Shown: positions 50,630 to 59,132 of the stretch, one piece after another
Numbering within the stretch: position 1 is the first letter of the stretch
Layout of the letters: each line of letters starts with the position of its first letter
DNA from: Pseudotamlana agarivorans
Lineage (GTDB): Bacteria > Bacteroidota > Bacteroidia > Flavobacteriales > Flavobacteriaceae
Direction of reading: 5' to 3'
Assembly (NCBI RefSeq): GCF_018860245.1
Contig: NZ_JAHKPD010000008.1
Location: 377,821 to 441,820 of the forward strand
Length of the DNA: 64,000 nt
Position numbers and translations under genes: made by a program
The notes under the pieces: generated by a model
The model's input: only the letters and a program-made list of their open reading frames with translations
The model's database searches: none
What the model was told of the DNA's origin: nothing

Positions 50630-51757
50630 TTATTTTTTAAACGTTCTCCCTTTCCAGCTATAATCCGACATTATAGAAACTAAAGCGATGTATACACTAA
50701 AAAAAGGATAGATGATAAAACCTGTTAAATAACTTTTTAAGGCATATTTCTGATTTAGAAAACGGGCAGTTTTAAAAATTAAATAGAAATCAATACTACA
50801 TTTAATCGTTAAAATATAGCCGAATATTCTAAAGTTAAAAAGATTTAAAAGGCTTAGAATTAAGCTTAAAACAACCATAAAATTCATTAAGAAAACAAGA
50901 AACCCTGTTAATTTTCCAAATCCGTTTTTATAAGCCGTTGTTTTGGCTGCCCAACGTACACGTTGTGAAACCAGCGATTTCCAATTAGGTTGAGCATTCG
51001 TTTTTACTATCGCGTCTTCACTTTTTAAATAATGAACTTTTTTTGGATGTTTTTGGGTTGCTTTTTCTAGTAAAAATAGGTCGTCTCCGCTAGCGATATT
51101 GGAGTTTCCATTAAAACCAGACAATTCAAAGAACAATGATTTTTTATAAGCAAAATTGGCTCCGTTACATAAAAATGGTTTTTTAAGTCCGAAACCACCA
51201 ATAGTAGCACCTTGTAAACTCATAAGGTCTAACCATTGAAAGCGATTTAAAAAAGAATTGTCCAAATGGTAAGTTACAGGTGCCGCTACACAAAAGGTAC
51301 TGGTTTCCTGAAGGAAGGCATTAAAAGTTTGTAGCCAATTTTGAGGCAGAATACAATCGGCATCAGTTGTAATGATCCATTCGTGTTTGGCTTGGTTTAT
51401 GGCTGAACTGATCGCGTCTTTTTTAGGTGAATTGGAGTGTCTTTTATTTTGGGTAATTCGAATATCGGTTGGGTAGTTTTGAGTTGAAGATTGAATGATT
51501 TCAACCGAATCATCTTCAGAGGCATCATTAACAAGAATGACTTCAAAGTGGTTTGAGGGGTAATTTAAAGCATGGATGGATTCTAGCAGTTTCGGTAGGT
51601 TGTTCGCTTCATTCCGAAAAGGAATAACTACAGAGAACTTCGTTTTAGGTGTAGTGTTTTTAGTTTCATAAGGTTCTATTGTATCAAAACCGTAAACAAA
51701 GCTTCCAATTAAAACTAAGTAAGCTAGGGTGATGCCTATGCAAATAATAACCATCAT
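50630..51757 (-). CDS. Family 2 glycosyltransferase, membrane-bound
   Basis: The 375-residue protein has an N-terminal membrane helix (4-24), a GT-A domain (about 42-270) with SVVIPFRNEANNLPKLLESI, the metal-binding TTDADC (DxD) and the QRVRWAAKT (QxxRW) motif of processive GT2 enzymes, and two or three C-terminal membrane helices. It probably transfers a sugar to a lipid or growing chain at the inner membrane. It overlaps the flippase-like gene upstream by 4 bp, so the two are translated together. The substrate is not evident. Confidence 0.87.
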   Translation of the reverse strand: MMVIICIGITLAYLVLIGSFVYGFDTIEPYETKNTTPKTKFSVVIPFRNEANNLPKLLESIHALNYPSNHFEVILVNDASEDDSVEIIQSSTQNYPTDIRITQNKRHSNSPKKDAISSAINQAKHEWIITTDADCILPQNWLQTFNAFLQETSTFCVAAPVTYHLDNSFLNRFQWLDLMSLQGATIGGFGLKKPFLCNGANFAYKKSLFFELSGFNGNSNIASGDDLFLLEKATQKHPKKVHYLKSEDAIVKTNAQPNWKSLVSQRVRWAAKTTAYKNGFGKLTGFLVFLMNFMVVLSLILSLLNLFNFRIFGYILTIKCSIDFYLIFKTARFLNQKYALKSYLTGFIIYPFFSVYIALVSIMSDYSWKGRTFKK

Positions 51758-52752
51758 GATAAATTGTTTTTAAAGTTGAATTTAAGCACATAATAACTTC
51801 CGATAAGGCTAGGTAATACAAAATTAAACAACCACATAAGTGTAACTATAGATAATATAAACAATTCATTCACTTGGGCAAACGAAAATAAGTACACCGC
51901 AATGCTGCCTTTAATTAACACATCAAAAATAAAAATTGAAGGTATTATTGAGGCCAATAGATACATGGTTGAAATAATAATAATGGATTCAAAATAAGAT
52001 AGCTGAATTTGAAAAATCTGCACTAAAAAATAAAACTGAAATGAAAAAACGGCATATCTCACAAAGGATAAGCCTAGGCCTTGAAGTAGTTTGTTCTTCG
52101 GAAAATTTGTTAAAAAACGTTTTACCTTAGCTATTGAAAATGCTTTAAACTTGAATGTACCTTTAAAAATAATAAAACTTAATAGTAGGACGAGAACCAG
52201 AAGCCCGCTAGCATAAAATGAAAAGCTGTAAAGGTTAAAAGAAGTTTCATAAGCTTGTAAAAAGAAAGCTAGGCCTATTAGCCCTAAAACAGTCGTGATA
52301 AGTAATTGTAATAAATTGCTAATGAGGTTAATAAAAACTATTTTTTTTCGGAATGTGGTCTGGTAAAACATGGCTTTTGCACCATATTCTCCGATGCGGT
52401 TAGGTGTAATTAAAGAGGCGGTAAGGGAACCTAGGCTTTGTGCGGTGGCATTTTTGAAGCTAATTTTTTTAAATGAGCTCACCAGTAACTGCCACTTTAA
52501 TATTTCTAAAAACCAGTTAAAAGCAGATAAAAACAGTAAAAAACTAACCGTTTTGATAGAGAAATTGCTATTTTCAGTCAAAATTGTATAGAAATCAGAA
52601 AAATCTAACGTATTATTGTTAATTAATTTCTGATATATAAAGTACAGTGCAGCAACAACTATGCTTAGTTTAATAAGCAGAAGTAGAAAGTGTTTCGTTC
52701 TGTATGATAGGGTCTGTACTATGATGGTGCAAATTAAATCAATATTACGCAA
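51754..52752 (-). CDS. Flippase-like membrane protein (LPG synthetase TM region, UPF0104)
   Basis: The 332-residue protein has seven to eight predicted membrane helices and the UPF0104 features: SLGSLTASLITPNRIGEYGAKAMFY near 110-130 and the following Leu-rich helices. The family includes the flippase part of MprF. Some members move lipid-linked sugars. The start is TTG at 52752: there is no ATG or GTG nearby in frame. It shares base 52752 with the ATG of the divergent outer-membrane gene, so the two promoters must lie inside opposite coding sequences or overlap closely. It pairs with the GT2 gene. Confidence 0.75.
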   Translation of the reverse strand: MRNIDLICTIIVQTLSYRTKHFLLLLIKLSIVVAALYFIYQKLINNNTLDFSDFYTILTENSNFSIKTVSFLLFLSAFNWFLEILKWQLLVSSFKKISFKNATAQSLGSLTASLITPNRIGEYGAKAMFYQTTFRKKIVFINLISNLLQLLITTVLGLIGLAFFLQAYETSFNLYSFSFYASGLLVLVLLLSFIIFKGTFKFKAFSIAKVKRFLTNFPKNKLLQGLGLSFVRYAVFSFQFYFLVQIFQIQLSYFESIIIISTMYLLASIIPSIFIFDVLIKGSIAVYLFSFAQVNELFILSIVTLMWLFNFVLPSLIGSYYVLKFNFKNNLS

Positions 52753-53390
52753 TGATTGCTTATTTAAAAAAAATTAAGAGTATCTGGGTAGTTGTTATCT
52801 TGTTATTTTGGTTTGGTTCTTCTCAAGCTCAAGATGATTCTAGTACATTTAAAGTGCAGTTTGCTACAGGAATTAACACGCCTATGAGTAGTGGATTTGT
52901 TAGTGGTTTTGAAGTCAAACCTATTAATTTTCCAACAATTAATTTAGGCATTCAGTATCTGTTTTCAACTAAAATTGGTGCCAAGTTAGATTTTGGTTAT
53001 AACCGATTTTCTAATGAAACAAACGCCACGGCATTTAAAACAAATTATACTAGAATTAATTTACAAGCCGTGTACGATGCGACTCATATCATTAGGTTTT
53101 TTCCTAGAATGGGGACTTTTCTACATGCGGGGCCAGGCTTTACAATGATTACCCCTTTGGCTAATTACGGCCAGAATAAAACAAATTTCTTAAATACAAT
53201 GGTGGGGGCAGAATTTCACTATGCTATTAATGACGTTTTATCCATTTATTTGGATGGTTCTTATATCTTTGGCTTCGGAGAAGCATTTAACACACCATCG
53301 GAGGGTTTTGGTGCTTTTAACGGAGATATATTAACCGTAACGATTGGAGCGTCCATTTCGCTAAGCGGTTGTTACTATTGTAATGATTAA
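52752..53390 (+). CDS. Outer-membrane beta-barrel protein
   Basis: The 212-residue protein has a signal peptide (ending SSQAQ) and alternating amphipathic strands of an OmpA-like eight-stranded barrel ([62 protein letters not shown]). There is no OmpA peptidoglycan-binding domain. Two cysteines close to the C-terminus (GCYYCND) are unusual for a barrel. Its stop overlaps the ruvC start by one base (TAATG), so they are translationally coupled. Its role is unknown. Confidence 0.7.
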   Translation: MIAYLKKIKSIWVVVILLFWFGSSQAQDDSSTFKVQFATGINTPMSSGFVSGFEVKPINFPTINLGIQYLFSTKIGAKLDFGYNRFSNETNATAFKTNYTRINLQAVYDATHIIRFFPRMGTFLHAGPGFTMITPLANYGQNKTNFLNTMVGAEFHYAINDVLSIYLDGSYIFGFGEAFNTPSEGFGAFNGDILTVTIGASISLSGCYYCND

Positions 53391-53938
53391 TGCAAGAACG
53401 AATAATTTTAGGAATTGATCCTGGAACAACGATAATGGGTTTCGGACTTATAAAAGTGGTTGGTAAAAACATGCACTTTTTACAGCTGAATGAATTGGAT
53501 TTAAAAAAATACAGCGACCATTACATCAAATTGAAACTTATTTTCGAGCGTACCATCGAACTCATCGATACACACAATCCAGATGAAATAGCCATTGAGG
53601 CACCCTTTTTTGGGAAAAACGTACAGAGTATGCTTAAATTAGGCCGCGCTCAGGGTGTAGCTATGGCTGCAGGTTTAAGCCGGGAAATTCCAATTACAGA
53701 ATATTTGCCCAAAAAAATAAAAATGGCCATTACGGGGAATGGAAATGCTAGTAAAGAACAAGTGGCTAAAATGCTTCAAAGTTTATTGGGGTTAAAAACC
53801 TTACCGAAAAATTTAGATTCCACAGATGGGCTAGCGGCGGCTGTTTGCCATTTTTACAATTCGGGGCGTATTGATGTGGGTAAAAGCTATTCTGGATGGG
53901 ATGCTTTTGTAAAGCAAAATCCGAATAAAATAGGTTAA
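53390..53938 (+). CDS. ruvC: Crossover junction endodeoxyribonuclease RuvC
   Basis: The 182-residue protein has the RuvC RNase H-like fold with acidic residues Asp10 (GIDPGTT), Glu70 (AIEAPFF) and the C-terminal [12 protein letters not shown] pair, and the [18 protein letters not shown] segment. It resolves Holliday junctions together with RuvAB. Length is typical. It begins within the stop codon of the outer-membrane protein gene and is followed at 13 bp by hemW. Confidence 0.95.
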   Translation: MQERIILGIDPGTTIMGFGLIKVVGKNMHFLQLNELDLKKYSDHYIKLKLIFERTIELIDTHNPDEIAIEAPFFGKNVQSMLKLGRAQGVAMAAGLSREIPITEYLPKKIKMAITGNGNASKEQVAKMLQSLLGLKTLPKNLDSTDGLAAAVCHFYNSGRIDVGKSYSGWDAFVKQNPNKIG

Positions 53939-53951
53939 TCTTCAAGTTATA

Positions 53952-55103
53952 ATGGCTGGTATTTATATTCACATTCCGTTTTGTAAACAGGCGTGTTTTT
54001 ATTGCGATTTTCATTTTTCAACTTCTTTAAAAAAGAAGGATGCTCTTATTTTAGCTCTTGTAGAAGAATTAGAAATTCAGAAAAAAGAGCTCGCAAATTA
54101 TACTGTTGAAACTATTTATTTTGGCGGTGGAACTCCTAGTTTGTTATCAAACGCTGAATTAGAGGTGCTAATCGCGGCTGTTTATGCTAACTATAAAGTT
54201 ATTGAAAACCCCGAAATAACACTTGAAGCCAACCCAGATGATTTAACAGCAAATCGTATCATGGCGCTTGCAGATTCTTCTATAAACCGATTAAGTATTG
54301 GGATTCAATCTTTTTTTGAGGATGATTTGAAAAGCATGAATCGTGCGCATAATGCTGATGAAGCAAAACGGTGCCTAGAAGTGGCCACACGTTATTTTGA
54401 TAACATTACGATAGATTTAATTTACGGTATTCCAAATATGAGTTTGCAGAAGTGGGATGCTAATTTAGAACAAGCCTTTAATTTTGGAGTCAGTCATATT
54501 TCAAGTTATGCCTTAACGGTCGAGCCTAAAACGGCTTTAGATGCCTTTGTGAAAAAAGGTGCATTTCCACCAATAGATGAAGATTTAGCCCTGCAGCATT
54601 TTAACCATTTGGTAAAACGAACTGAGGCAGTTGGTTTTGTGCATTATGAAATTTCAAATTTTGGAAAACCTCATTATTTTTCGAAACATAACACCAGTTA
54701 TTGGCAGGGAAAACCCTATTTAGGTATTGGGCCTTCTGCACATTCTTTTTTAGGAAATGAACGCCGTTGGAATGTTTCAAATAATACCAAATATATTGAG
54801 GCCATTGAAAATGAAATCCTACCAATTACGAGTGAAATATTATCTCGCGAAGATCAGTTTAACGAATATGTTATGACGGGGCTTCGTACTATATGGGGGG
54901 TATCTCTAAATCGAGTTGAAGCCGACTTTGGGCCCGATTTTCTTCAGCATTTAAATACCTTGTCTCAAGTGTTTATTAACGACGGGCTACTGTGTGTTTT
55001 AGATGAGTTTGATGATTCTAATACGCTTATGCAACGCCTAACAGCAACTCAAAAAGGTAAATTTTTAATTGATGGAATTGCTTCAGAACTGTTTATGATT
55101 TGA
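53952..55103 (+). CDS. hemW: HemW, radical SAM heme chaperone
   Basis: The 383-residue protein starts AGIYIHIPFC and has the radical SAM cluster ligands Cys11, Cys15 and Cys18 (CxxxCxxC). YFGGGTPSLL, EANPDDLT and the IGIQSF strand complete the barrel, and a C-terminal HemN-like domain (about 300-383) follows. Such proteins were long called oxygen-independent coproporphyrinogen oxidases. The HemW class lacks the extra cysteine of HemN and delivers heme. This one has the HemW pattern. Confidence 0.9.
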   Translation: MAGIYIHIPFCKQACFYCDFHFSTSLKKKDALILALVEELEIQKKELANYTVETIYFGGGTPSLLSNAELEVLIAAVYANYKVIENPEITLEANPDDLTANRIMALADSSINRLSIGIQSFFEDDLKSMNRAHNADEAKRCLEVATRYFDNITIDLIYGIPNMSLQKWDANLEQAFNFGVSHISSYALTVEPKTALDAFVKKGAFPPIDEDLALQHFNHLVKRTEAVGFVHYEISNFGKPHYFSKHNTSYWQGKPYLGIGPSAHSFLGNERRWNVSNNTKYIEAIENEILPITSEILSREDQFNEYVMTGLRTIWGVSLNRVEADFGPDFLQHLNTLSQVFINDGLLCVLDEFDDSNTLMQRLTATQKGKFLIDGIASELFMI

Positions 55104-55115
55104 TTATATTTGGGT

Positions 55116-55865
55116 ATGAATGCTACTATCCAATACAACTCAAGAAAACTTCAAATAAATTTACGTAAACCCATAGATATTTCTATTCCGCTTCGTGCTT
55201 CAGAAAATAACGTGAGAGCCTGGTACGTTAACGCACCAAAAATAGAACCTGCAGAAGATGGCGACTGGAAAATTGCCGTGAAAAACGGGGCTTGCATAAA
55301 TTTTAATAACATATCTTTTAATCCGCATGCCCATGGCACACACACCGAATGTGTTGGTCATATTACCGAAAAAGTACATTCTGTCAATAAACATTTAAAT
55401 CAGTTTTTCTTCTTAGCCGAAGTGATTACCGTGGCTCCCGAGCGTTTAAATGGTGATTTTGTAATATCGGAAAAGCAGTTGAAATTTGCCTTAGGAAATA
55501 AAAAGCGCGAGGCCGTTGTAATTCGCACCATGCCAAATACAAGAGAGAAACTTTCGGCGCATTATTCCAATACAAACCCAACTTATATGTTGGAAGATGC
55601 CGCTATTTACTTAAAGGAAAAAGGTATTAAGCATTTATTAATAGACTTACCTAGTGTAGATAAAGAAAAGGACGAATGTCAACTTTTGGCACATAATGCT
55701 TTTTGGAATACAAGCGGAAAGTTACGATTAGACGCCACGATTACGGAGTTTATTTTTGTGCCCAATACAGTAGAAGATGGCGAGTATTTTCTGAATTTAC
55801 AAATAGCACCTTTTGAAAATGATGCTAGTCCAAGTAAGCCTATCTTATATGAAGTATTAAGTTAA
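55116..55865 (+). CDS. Cyclase-family (kynurenine formamidase-like) hydrolase
   Basis: The start is taken as ATG 55116 (MNATIQYN). A TTG at 55110 is also in frame. The 249-residue protein has PF04199 signatures: a PIDISIPL strand, the metal site NPHAHGTHTECVGH and a later LLIDLPSVDKEKDE. Family members hydrolyse small amides or lactones such as N-formylkynurenine. The true substrate is not known. No tryptophan-degradation genes are nearby. It lies 12 bp after hemW and is followed by a MmcQ/YjbR gene. Confidence 0.78.
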   Translation: MNATIQYNSRKLQINLRKPIDISIPLRASENNVRAWYVNAPKIEPAEDGDWKIAVKNGACINFNNISFNPHAHGTHTECVGHITEKVHSVNKHLNQFFFLAEVITVAPERLNGDFVISEKQLKFALGNKKREAVVIRTMPNTREKLSAHYSNTNPTYMLEDAAIYLKEKGIKHLLIDLPSVDKEKDECQLLAHNAFWNTSGKLRLDATITEFIFVPNTVEDGEYFLNLQIAPFENDASPSKPILYEVLS

Positions 55866-55880
55866 TTTAATTGTAGTATT

Positions 55881-56249
55881 ATGGATATCGAACAGATTAG
55901 AAGTTATTGTTTGAATAAAAAAGGCGTGACCGAAGAATTTCCTTTTGATGAGCACACCTTGGTTTTTAAAGTGCTAGGTAAAATGTATGCGCTAATTTCC
56001 CTAAAAAAATGGGAGGAAGGCGAAGCGGCTATCAACTTAAAAGCAAATCCGGAATACGCTATAGAACTTCGTGAAACTTACCACAATATTCGTGCGGGCT
56101 ACCATATGAATAAAAAGCATTGGAATACAGTTTATCTTCAAGAAACTGAGTTACATCCAGATCTTGTTAAATCACTAATCGATCATTCTTACAAAATGGT
56201 AGTTCAAGGGATGACAAAAAAGATGCAAAGCAAATTGGAGGAACTGTAA
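55881..56249 (+). CDS. MmcQ/YjbR-family protein
   Basis: The 122-residue protein matches the MmcQ/YjbR pattern (PF04237): MDIEQIRSYCLNKKGVTEEFPFDE at the start (an N-terminal helix and loop), KVLGKMYALI, then INLKANPEYA, YHMNKKHWNTV and a C-terminal helical pair. The fold is a double-wing type often described as DNA-binding-like. No precise function is established. It is probably in the hemW operon. Confidence 0.82.
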   Translation: MDIEQIRSYCLNKKGVTEEFPFDEHTLVFKVLGKMYALISLKKWEEGEAAINLKANPEYAIELRETYHNIRAGYHMNKKHWNTVYLQETELHPDLVKSLIDHSYKMVVQGMTKKMQSKLEEL

Positions 56250-56368
56250 TTACCACTGTTTTTTATTGTATATTTGTTATCTCTCTGAAAATCAAAACAT
56301 TATTATTAGCATAATCATCGCCCTAAAATCTTAAAGTCGAATTTATTAACTTTAAAATTAGATAGATT

Positions 56369-57190
56369 ATGAAAACTATTAAACACACTTTAACAGCCTT
56401 GAGTGTTCTGCTCATGTTGTTTTATTCCGAAACCGTTTTAGCACAATCAGACCAAATACCAAGGTATATGACCTCCACAACCTTGAGTTGGAATCAAGAT
56501 AATGGGGACTTAGATATGGATGAATGGAAAGCTGTTGAACAAGAGTATTTAGAAAAAGTAACTAAAAAGAATGAGTATATTTTAGGCTCTTCATTTTATA
56601 AGCCACAATTATCTGGTAATAGTGGTAAGTTAGTAGTGGTAAGGGTTTACGCTTCATGGGTGGCCATTGAAAAAGCTGCCGAACGAAATCAAGAGTTAGA
56701 AAAAGACGCATGGCCTAATGAAAGACACTTAAAAGAATTTAAGAAAAAGCAACGTTCGTTTTACAGACATGATCATTCCGATGAAATTTACTCCGTACTT
56801 CCTATTATGAAACCAGTTCAAGACTGGTCTAAAGACATGGTGTGTTACGTACGAACTCAATATTTAACGTTTCCTGAGGATGGGAAAGAGGATGAAGTTG
56901 TTGGTTTATTACAAGAAAATTATGATAAATTAGTAAAAGGTAATGCCCTTATCAAAGGTTTCTTTACCTATAGACATGCTTGGGGTGCTAATGGCAGTGA
57001 AATAAAGAACGCTTATTTTCTTTCTTCTATTTCAGATTTAGAGAAACTATTTGAAAGTGTTCCAGACCTTGAGAGAAAAGCATGGCCAGGAGATCATGAG
57101 CTAAAGAAGCATACCGAAGTTGTAAAAAAATATTTTAAAAATATACATGAAGATAATGTATATACATTCGTAGGGGGACTTTCAAAGTGA
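56369..57190 (+). CDS. Secreted protein with an internal duplication, unknown function
   Basis: The 273-residue protein has a signal peptide (ending TVLAQ). The mature part contains two related halves. The first includes VVRVYASWVAIEKAAERNQELEKDAWPNERHLKEF and FYRHDHSDEIYSVL. The second includes AYFLSSISDLEKLFESVPDLERKAWPGDHELKKH and YFKNIHEDNVYTFV. The shared layout (strand, helix, W-P-x-x-x-x-L-K, helix, H-x-x-x-x-Y strand) suggests a dimeric alpha/beta-barrel-like fold made within one chain. I do not recognise the family. It stands alone between yjbR and phnA-like genes. Confidence 0.6.
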   Translation: MKTIKHTLTALSVLLMLFYSETVLAQSDQIPRYMTSTTLSWNQDNGDLDMDEWKAVEQEYLEKVTKKNEYILGSSFYKPQLSGNSGKLVVVRVYASWVAIEKAAERNQELEKDAWPNERHLKEFKKKQRSFYRHDHSDEIYSVLPIMKPVQDWSKDMVCYVRTQYLTFPEDGKEDEVVGLLQENYDKLVKGNALIKGFFTYRHAWGANGSEIKNAYFLSSISDLEKLFESVPDLERKAWPGDHELKKHTEVVKKYFKNIHEDNVYTFVGGLSK

Positions 57191-57226
57191 TCCAGCTTAG
57201 TAACGGTTTTTCATTTTAATTGAAAC

Positions 57227-57257
57227 TTGTGGAAGGTTTTAATTAACCGTATTTTTG
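57227..57257 (+). promoter_or_regulatory. Promoter of the PhnA-like gene
   Basis: TTG (57227-57229), a 20-bp spacer and TATTTTTG (57250-57257) fit the Bacteroidota consensus, 20 bp before the start codon. Confidence 0.65.
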
Positions 57258-57276
57258 CGCTACAAAATTTATACCT

Positions 57277-57855
57277 ATGAGTGTTTTACAAACCTTAAAA
57301 GATAGAAGTAATTCCACTTGCGAATTATGTACTTCAACTAACGCATTATCTCAATACACAATTCCACCATCATTAAATGAAAATGTGGCTAATGATGTTT
57401 TGGTTTGTAAAACATGTTTAGATCAGATTGAAGAAAAAGAGGAGATGGATCCTAACCATTGGCGTTGTTTAAACGACAGCATGTGGAGTGAGCATATCGC
57501 TGTTCAAATTATGGCTTGGCGTATGTTACAACGCTTACGTAATGAAGGTTGGCCAAAAGATTTAGTGGATATGATGTACCTAGACGACGAGGCTCTGGCT
57601 TTAGCACGTGCAACAGGTGAGCATGAAGATGCAGCGAATAAAATAATTCATCGCGATGTAAACGGTGTGATTTTAGATAATGGCGATTCGGTAGTATTAA
57701 TTAAAGACCTGAAAGTGAAAGGCTCCAGTTTAGTAGCTAAACAAGGTACGGCAGTTAGGAATATTCGTGTAGATCGTGAAAACGATAAGTATATCGAAGG
57801 CAAAGTTGGTGCACAACAAATTGTTATTATTACCGATTACGTTAAAAAGCTATAA
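57277..57855 (+). CDS. PhnA-like zinc-ribbon protein
   Basis: The 192-residue protein has an N-terminal zinc ribbon with Cys15, Cys18, Cys44 and Cys47, a helical middle (DPNHWRCLNDSMWSEHIAVQIMAWRML) and a C-terminal PhnA domain (about 122-192; DVNGVILDNGDSVVLIKDLKVKGSS). Despite the name alkylphosphonate utilisation protein, this family is not the phosphonoacetate hydrolase and its role is unknown. The middle segment makes it longer than E. coli YjdM (111 residues), as is normal in Bacteroidota. Confidence 0.88.
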   Translation: MSVLQTLKDRSNSTCELCTSTNALSQYTIPPSLNENVANDVLVCKTCLDQIEEKEEMDPNHWRCLNDSMWSEHIAVQIMAWRMLQRLRNEGWPKDLVDMMYLDDEALALARATGEHEDAANKIIHRDVNGVILDNGDSVVLIKDLKVKGSSLVAKQGTAVRNIRVDRENDKYIEGKVGAQQIVIITDYVKKL

Positions 57856-57952
57856 TGCTTAGGATACTTTTACAATGAATTGCTTTTCTGTATAGTGAAG
57901 TCTAATCTGTTTGATAATAGCTTCAACTTATGCAGTAGTTCGAATAGAGGCT

Positions 57953-58384
57953 TTAAGTTGAAGTGTCTGCAATGATTTTCCATTCATCATTAATCTTTTT
58001 GAAAACTAGCATAAAAATACCGTCTGCATTACCCAGATCTCGTTTTATGTGATATTCTCCTAAAACATAATAAACATCCATACTTATTTTAGTAATGTCG
58101 TTTATTTTGAAGCTTAATATACCTGTATGATCTTTGGTAGGGTAGGCCTTAAGGTAACGATCCAATGTGTTTTCCCAACCGGTTGTTACACCACTTCTGC
58201 TATAAAATTTTAAAGAGTCGCTTTTCCAATATCCTTCCATGTATGCTTCGATATTGTTTTTGGACCAAGCTAATCTTTGCTTTTTTAGTACTTCATTAAT
58301 GGCTTTTTTGTCTGCACTTTCATCTGATTGTGAAAAACTAGTAAATGCACTGAAAAGGCACAGAAGTAGAATGATTTTTTTCAT
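57953..58384 (-). CDS. Secreted NTF2/SnoaL-like (DUF4440-type) protein
   Basis: The start is set at the ATG at 58384 (MKKIILLLC), giving a clean signal peptide (ending TSFSQ) and 143 residues. The ATG at 58417 would add 11 residues before it. The mature part has the cone-shaped NTF2-like pattern: a long helix ESADKKAINEVLKKQRLAW, YMEGYWKSDSLKFYSR, GWENTLDRYLKAYP, and final strands DGIFMLVFKKINDEWKIIADTS. Members include enzymes and binding proteins. No catalytic residues can be assigned. Confidence 0.75.
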   Translation of the reverse strand: MKKIILLLCLFSAFTSFSQSDESADKKAINEVLKKQRLAWSKNNIEAYMEGYWKSDSLKFYSRSGVTTGWENTLDRYLKAYPTKDHTGILSFKINDITKISMDVYYVLGEYHIKRDLGNADGIFMLVFKKINDEWKIIADTST

Positions 58385-58615
58385 TTTCGGAAAATCTAAA
58401 TAGTATAAATAGAGCAAATAGGTTGGAGTAAATGTAATAAAATCTTGTAGTTAATAGGTTGCTTGTCGATGAAATATACGCGGTATTGCCTTTCATCTGA
58501 TGTTCAAATCGCTTGGTCGAAAAAATAGTGGGCAAACTGCCCTGAATAGTTACTTTTACTCGACAACCCTATGATTAACTCTATTTATTAGTCTAACCAT
58601 TTAAAACACTTACAC

Positions 58616-58894
58616 ATGGATTTACAAATTACAAGCTGTAACAATTTTTTTAAAGTAAAAGGCATTTTAAACAAAAGTAATGTAAGCATTTTTACTAATG
58701 AGTTTAACAACATTTTTGAAACGCTAGACACAGTTACTATCAGTATTAAAGATATTGAAAGTATGGATAAATCTGGTGTCGAAGCCTTATCAAAACTTCA
58801 TGCAGAGGCTTTAATGAAAAACAAACAATTTTCTATTATTGGATATGGTTGTAAAGAACTTTATGATCATTTTAAAACAGAGGTTGCTGCTTAA
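58616..58894 (+). CDS. STAS-domain protein
   Basis: The 92-residue protein is a lone STAS domain: a FFKVKGILNKSNVSIF strand-helix start, VTISIKDIESMDKSGVEALSKLH with a candidate phosphorylatable serine (Ser in DKSGVEAL), and a final helix. STAS proteins act as anti-sigma factor antagonists or scaffolds. No anti-sigma kinase or phosphatase gene is adjacent, so its partner is elsewhere. A strong terminator follows. Confidence 0.78.
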   Translation: MDLQITSCNNFFKVKGILNKSNVSIFTNEFNNIFETLDTVTISIKDIESMDKSGVEALSKLHAEALMKNKQFSIIGYGCKELYDHFKTEVAA

Positions 58895-58919
58895 ATAGCC
58901 TGCGCTTTTTTATAAATAT

Positions 58920-58969
58920 AAAAACCATATGAAATTTAGCAAAAAGCTGATTTTATATGGTTTTTTTTT
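58920..58969 (+). terminator. Terminator after the STAS gene
   Basis: AAAACCATAT pairs with ATATGGTTTT outside an AAAT/ATTT and AGC/GCT inner stem, followed by nine T. Confidence 0.8.
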
Positions 58970-59042
58970 GGTGTATATTTTTAATGTGGTCACGAGTTTC
59001 TCGTGTTAGGGATAGTAGAGGAAAGCTTTTGGCGAGCGACTG

Positions 59043-59122
59043 CTCCCGATAGCTATCGGGAGAGCCAAAACTTGTAACGGATAGCGCGACCAGCTTTTGC
59101 TCCCTTAAAAGCAAAAGCTGGT
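59043..59122. repeat. Two palindromes after the peptidase gene
   Basis: CTCCCGATAGCTATCGGGAG (59043-59062) is a perfect 20-bp palindrome. ACCAGCTTTTGC (59089-59100) pairs perfectly with 59111-59122. Neither has a T-run on the minus strand, so they look like dispersed elements and not simple terminators. Confidence 0.65.
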
Positions 59123-59132
59123 AACACCCAAT

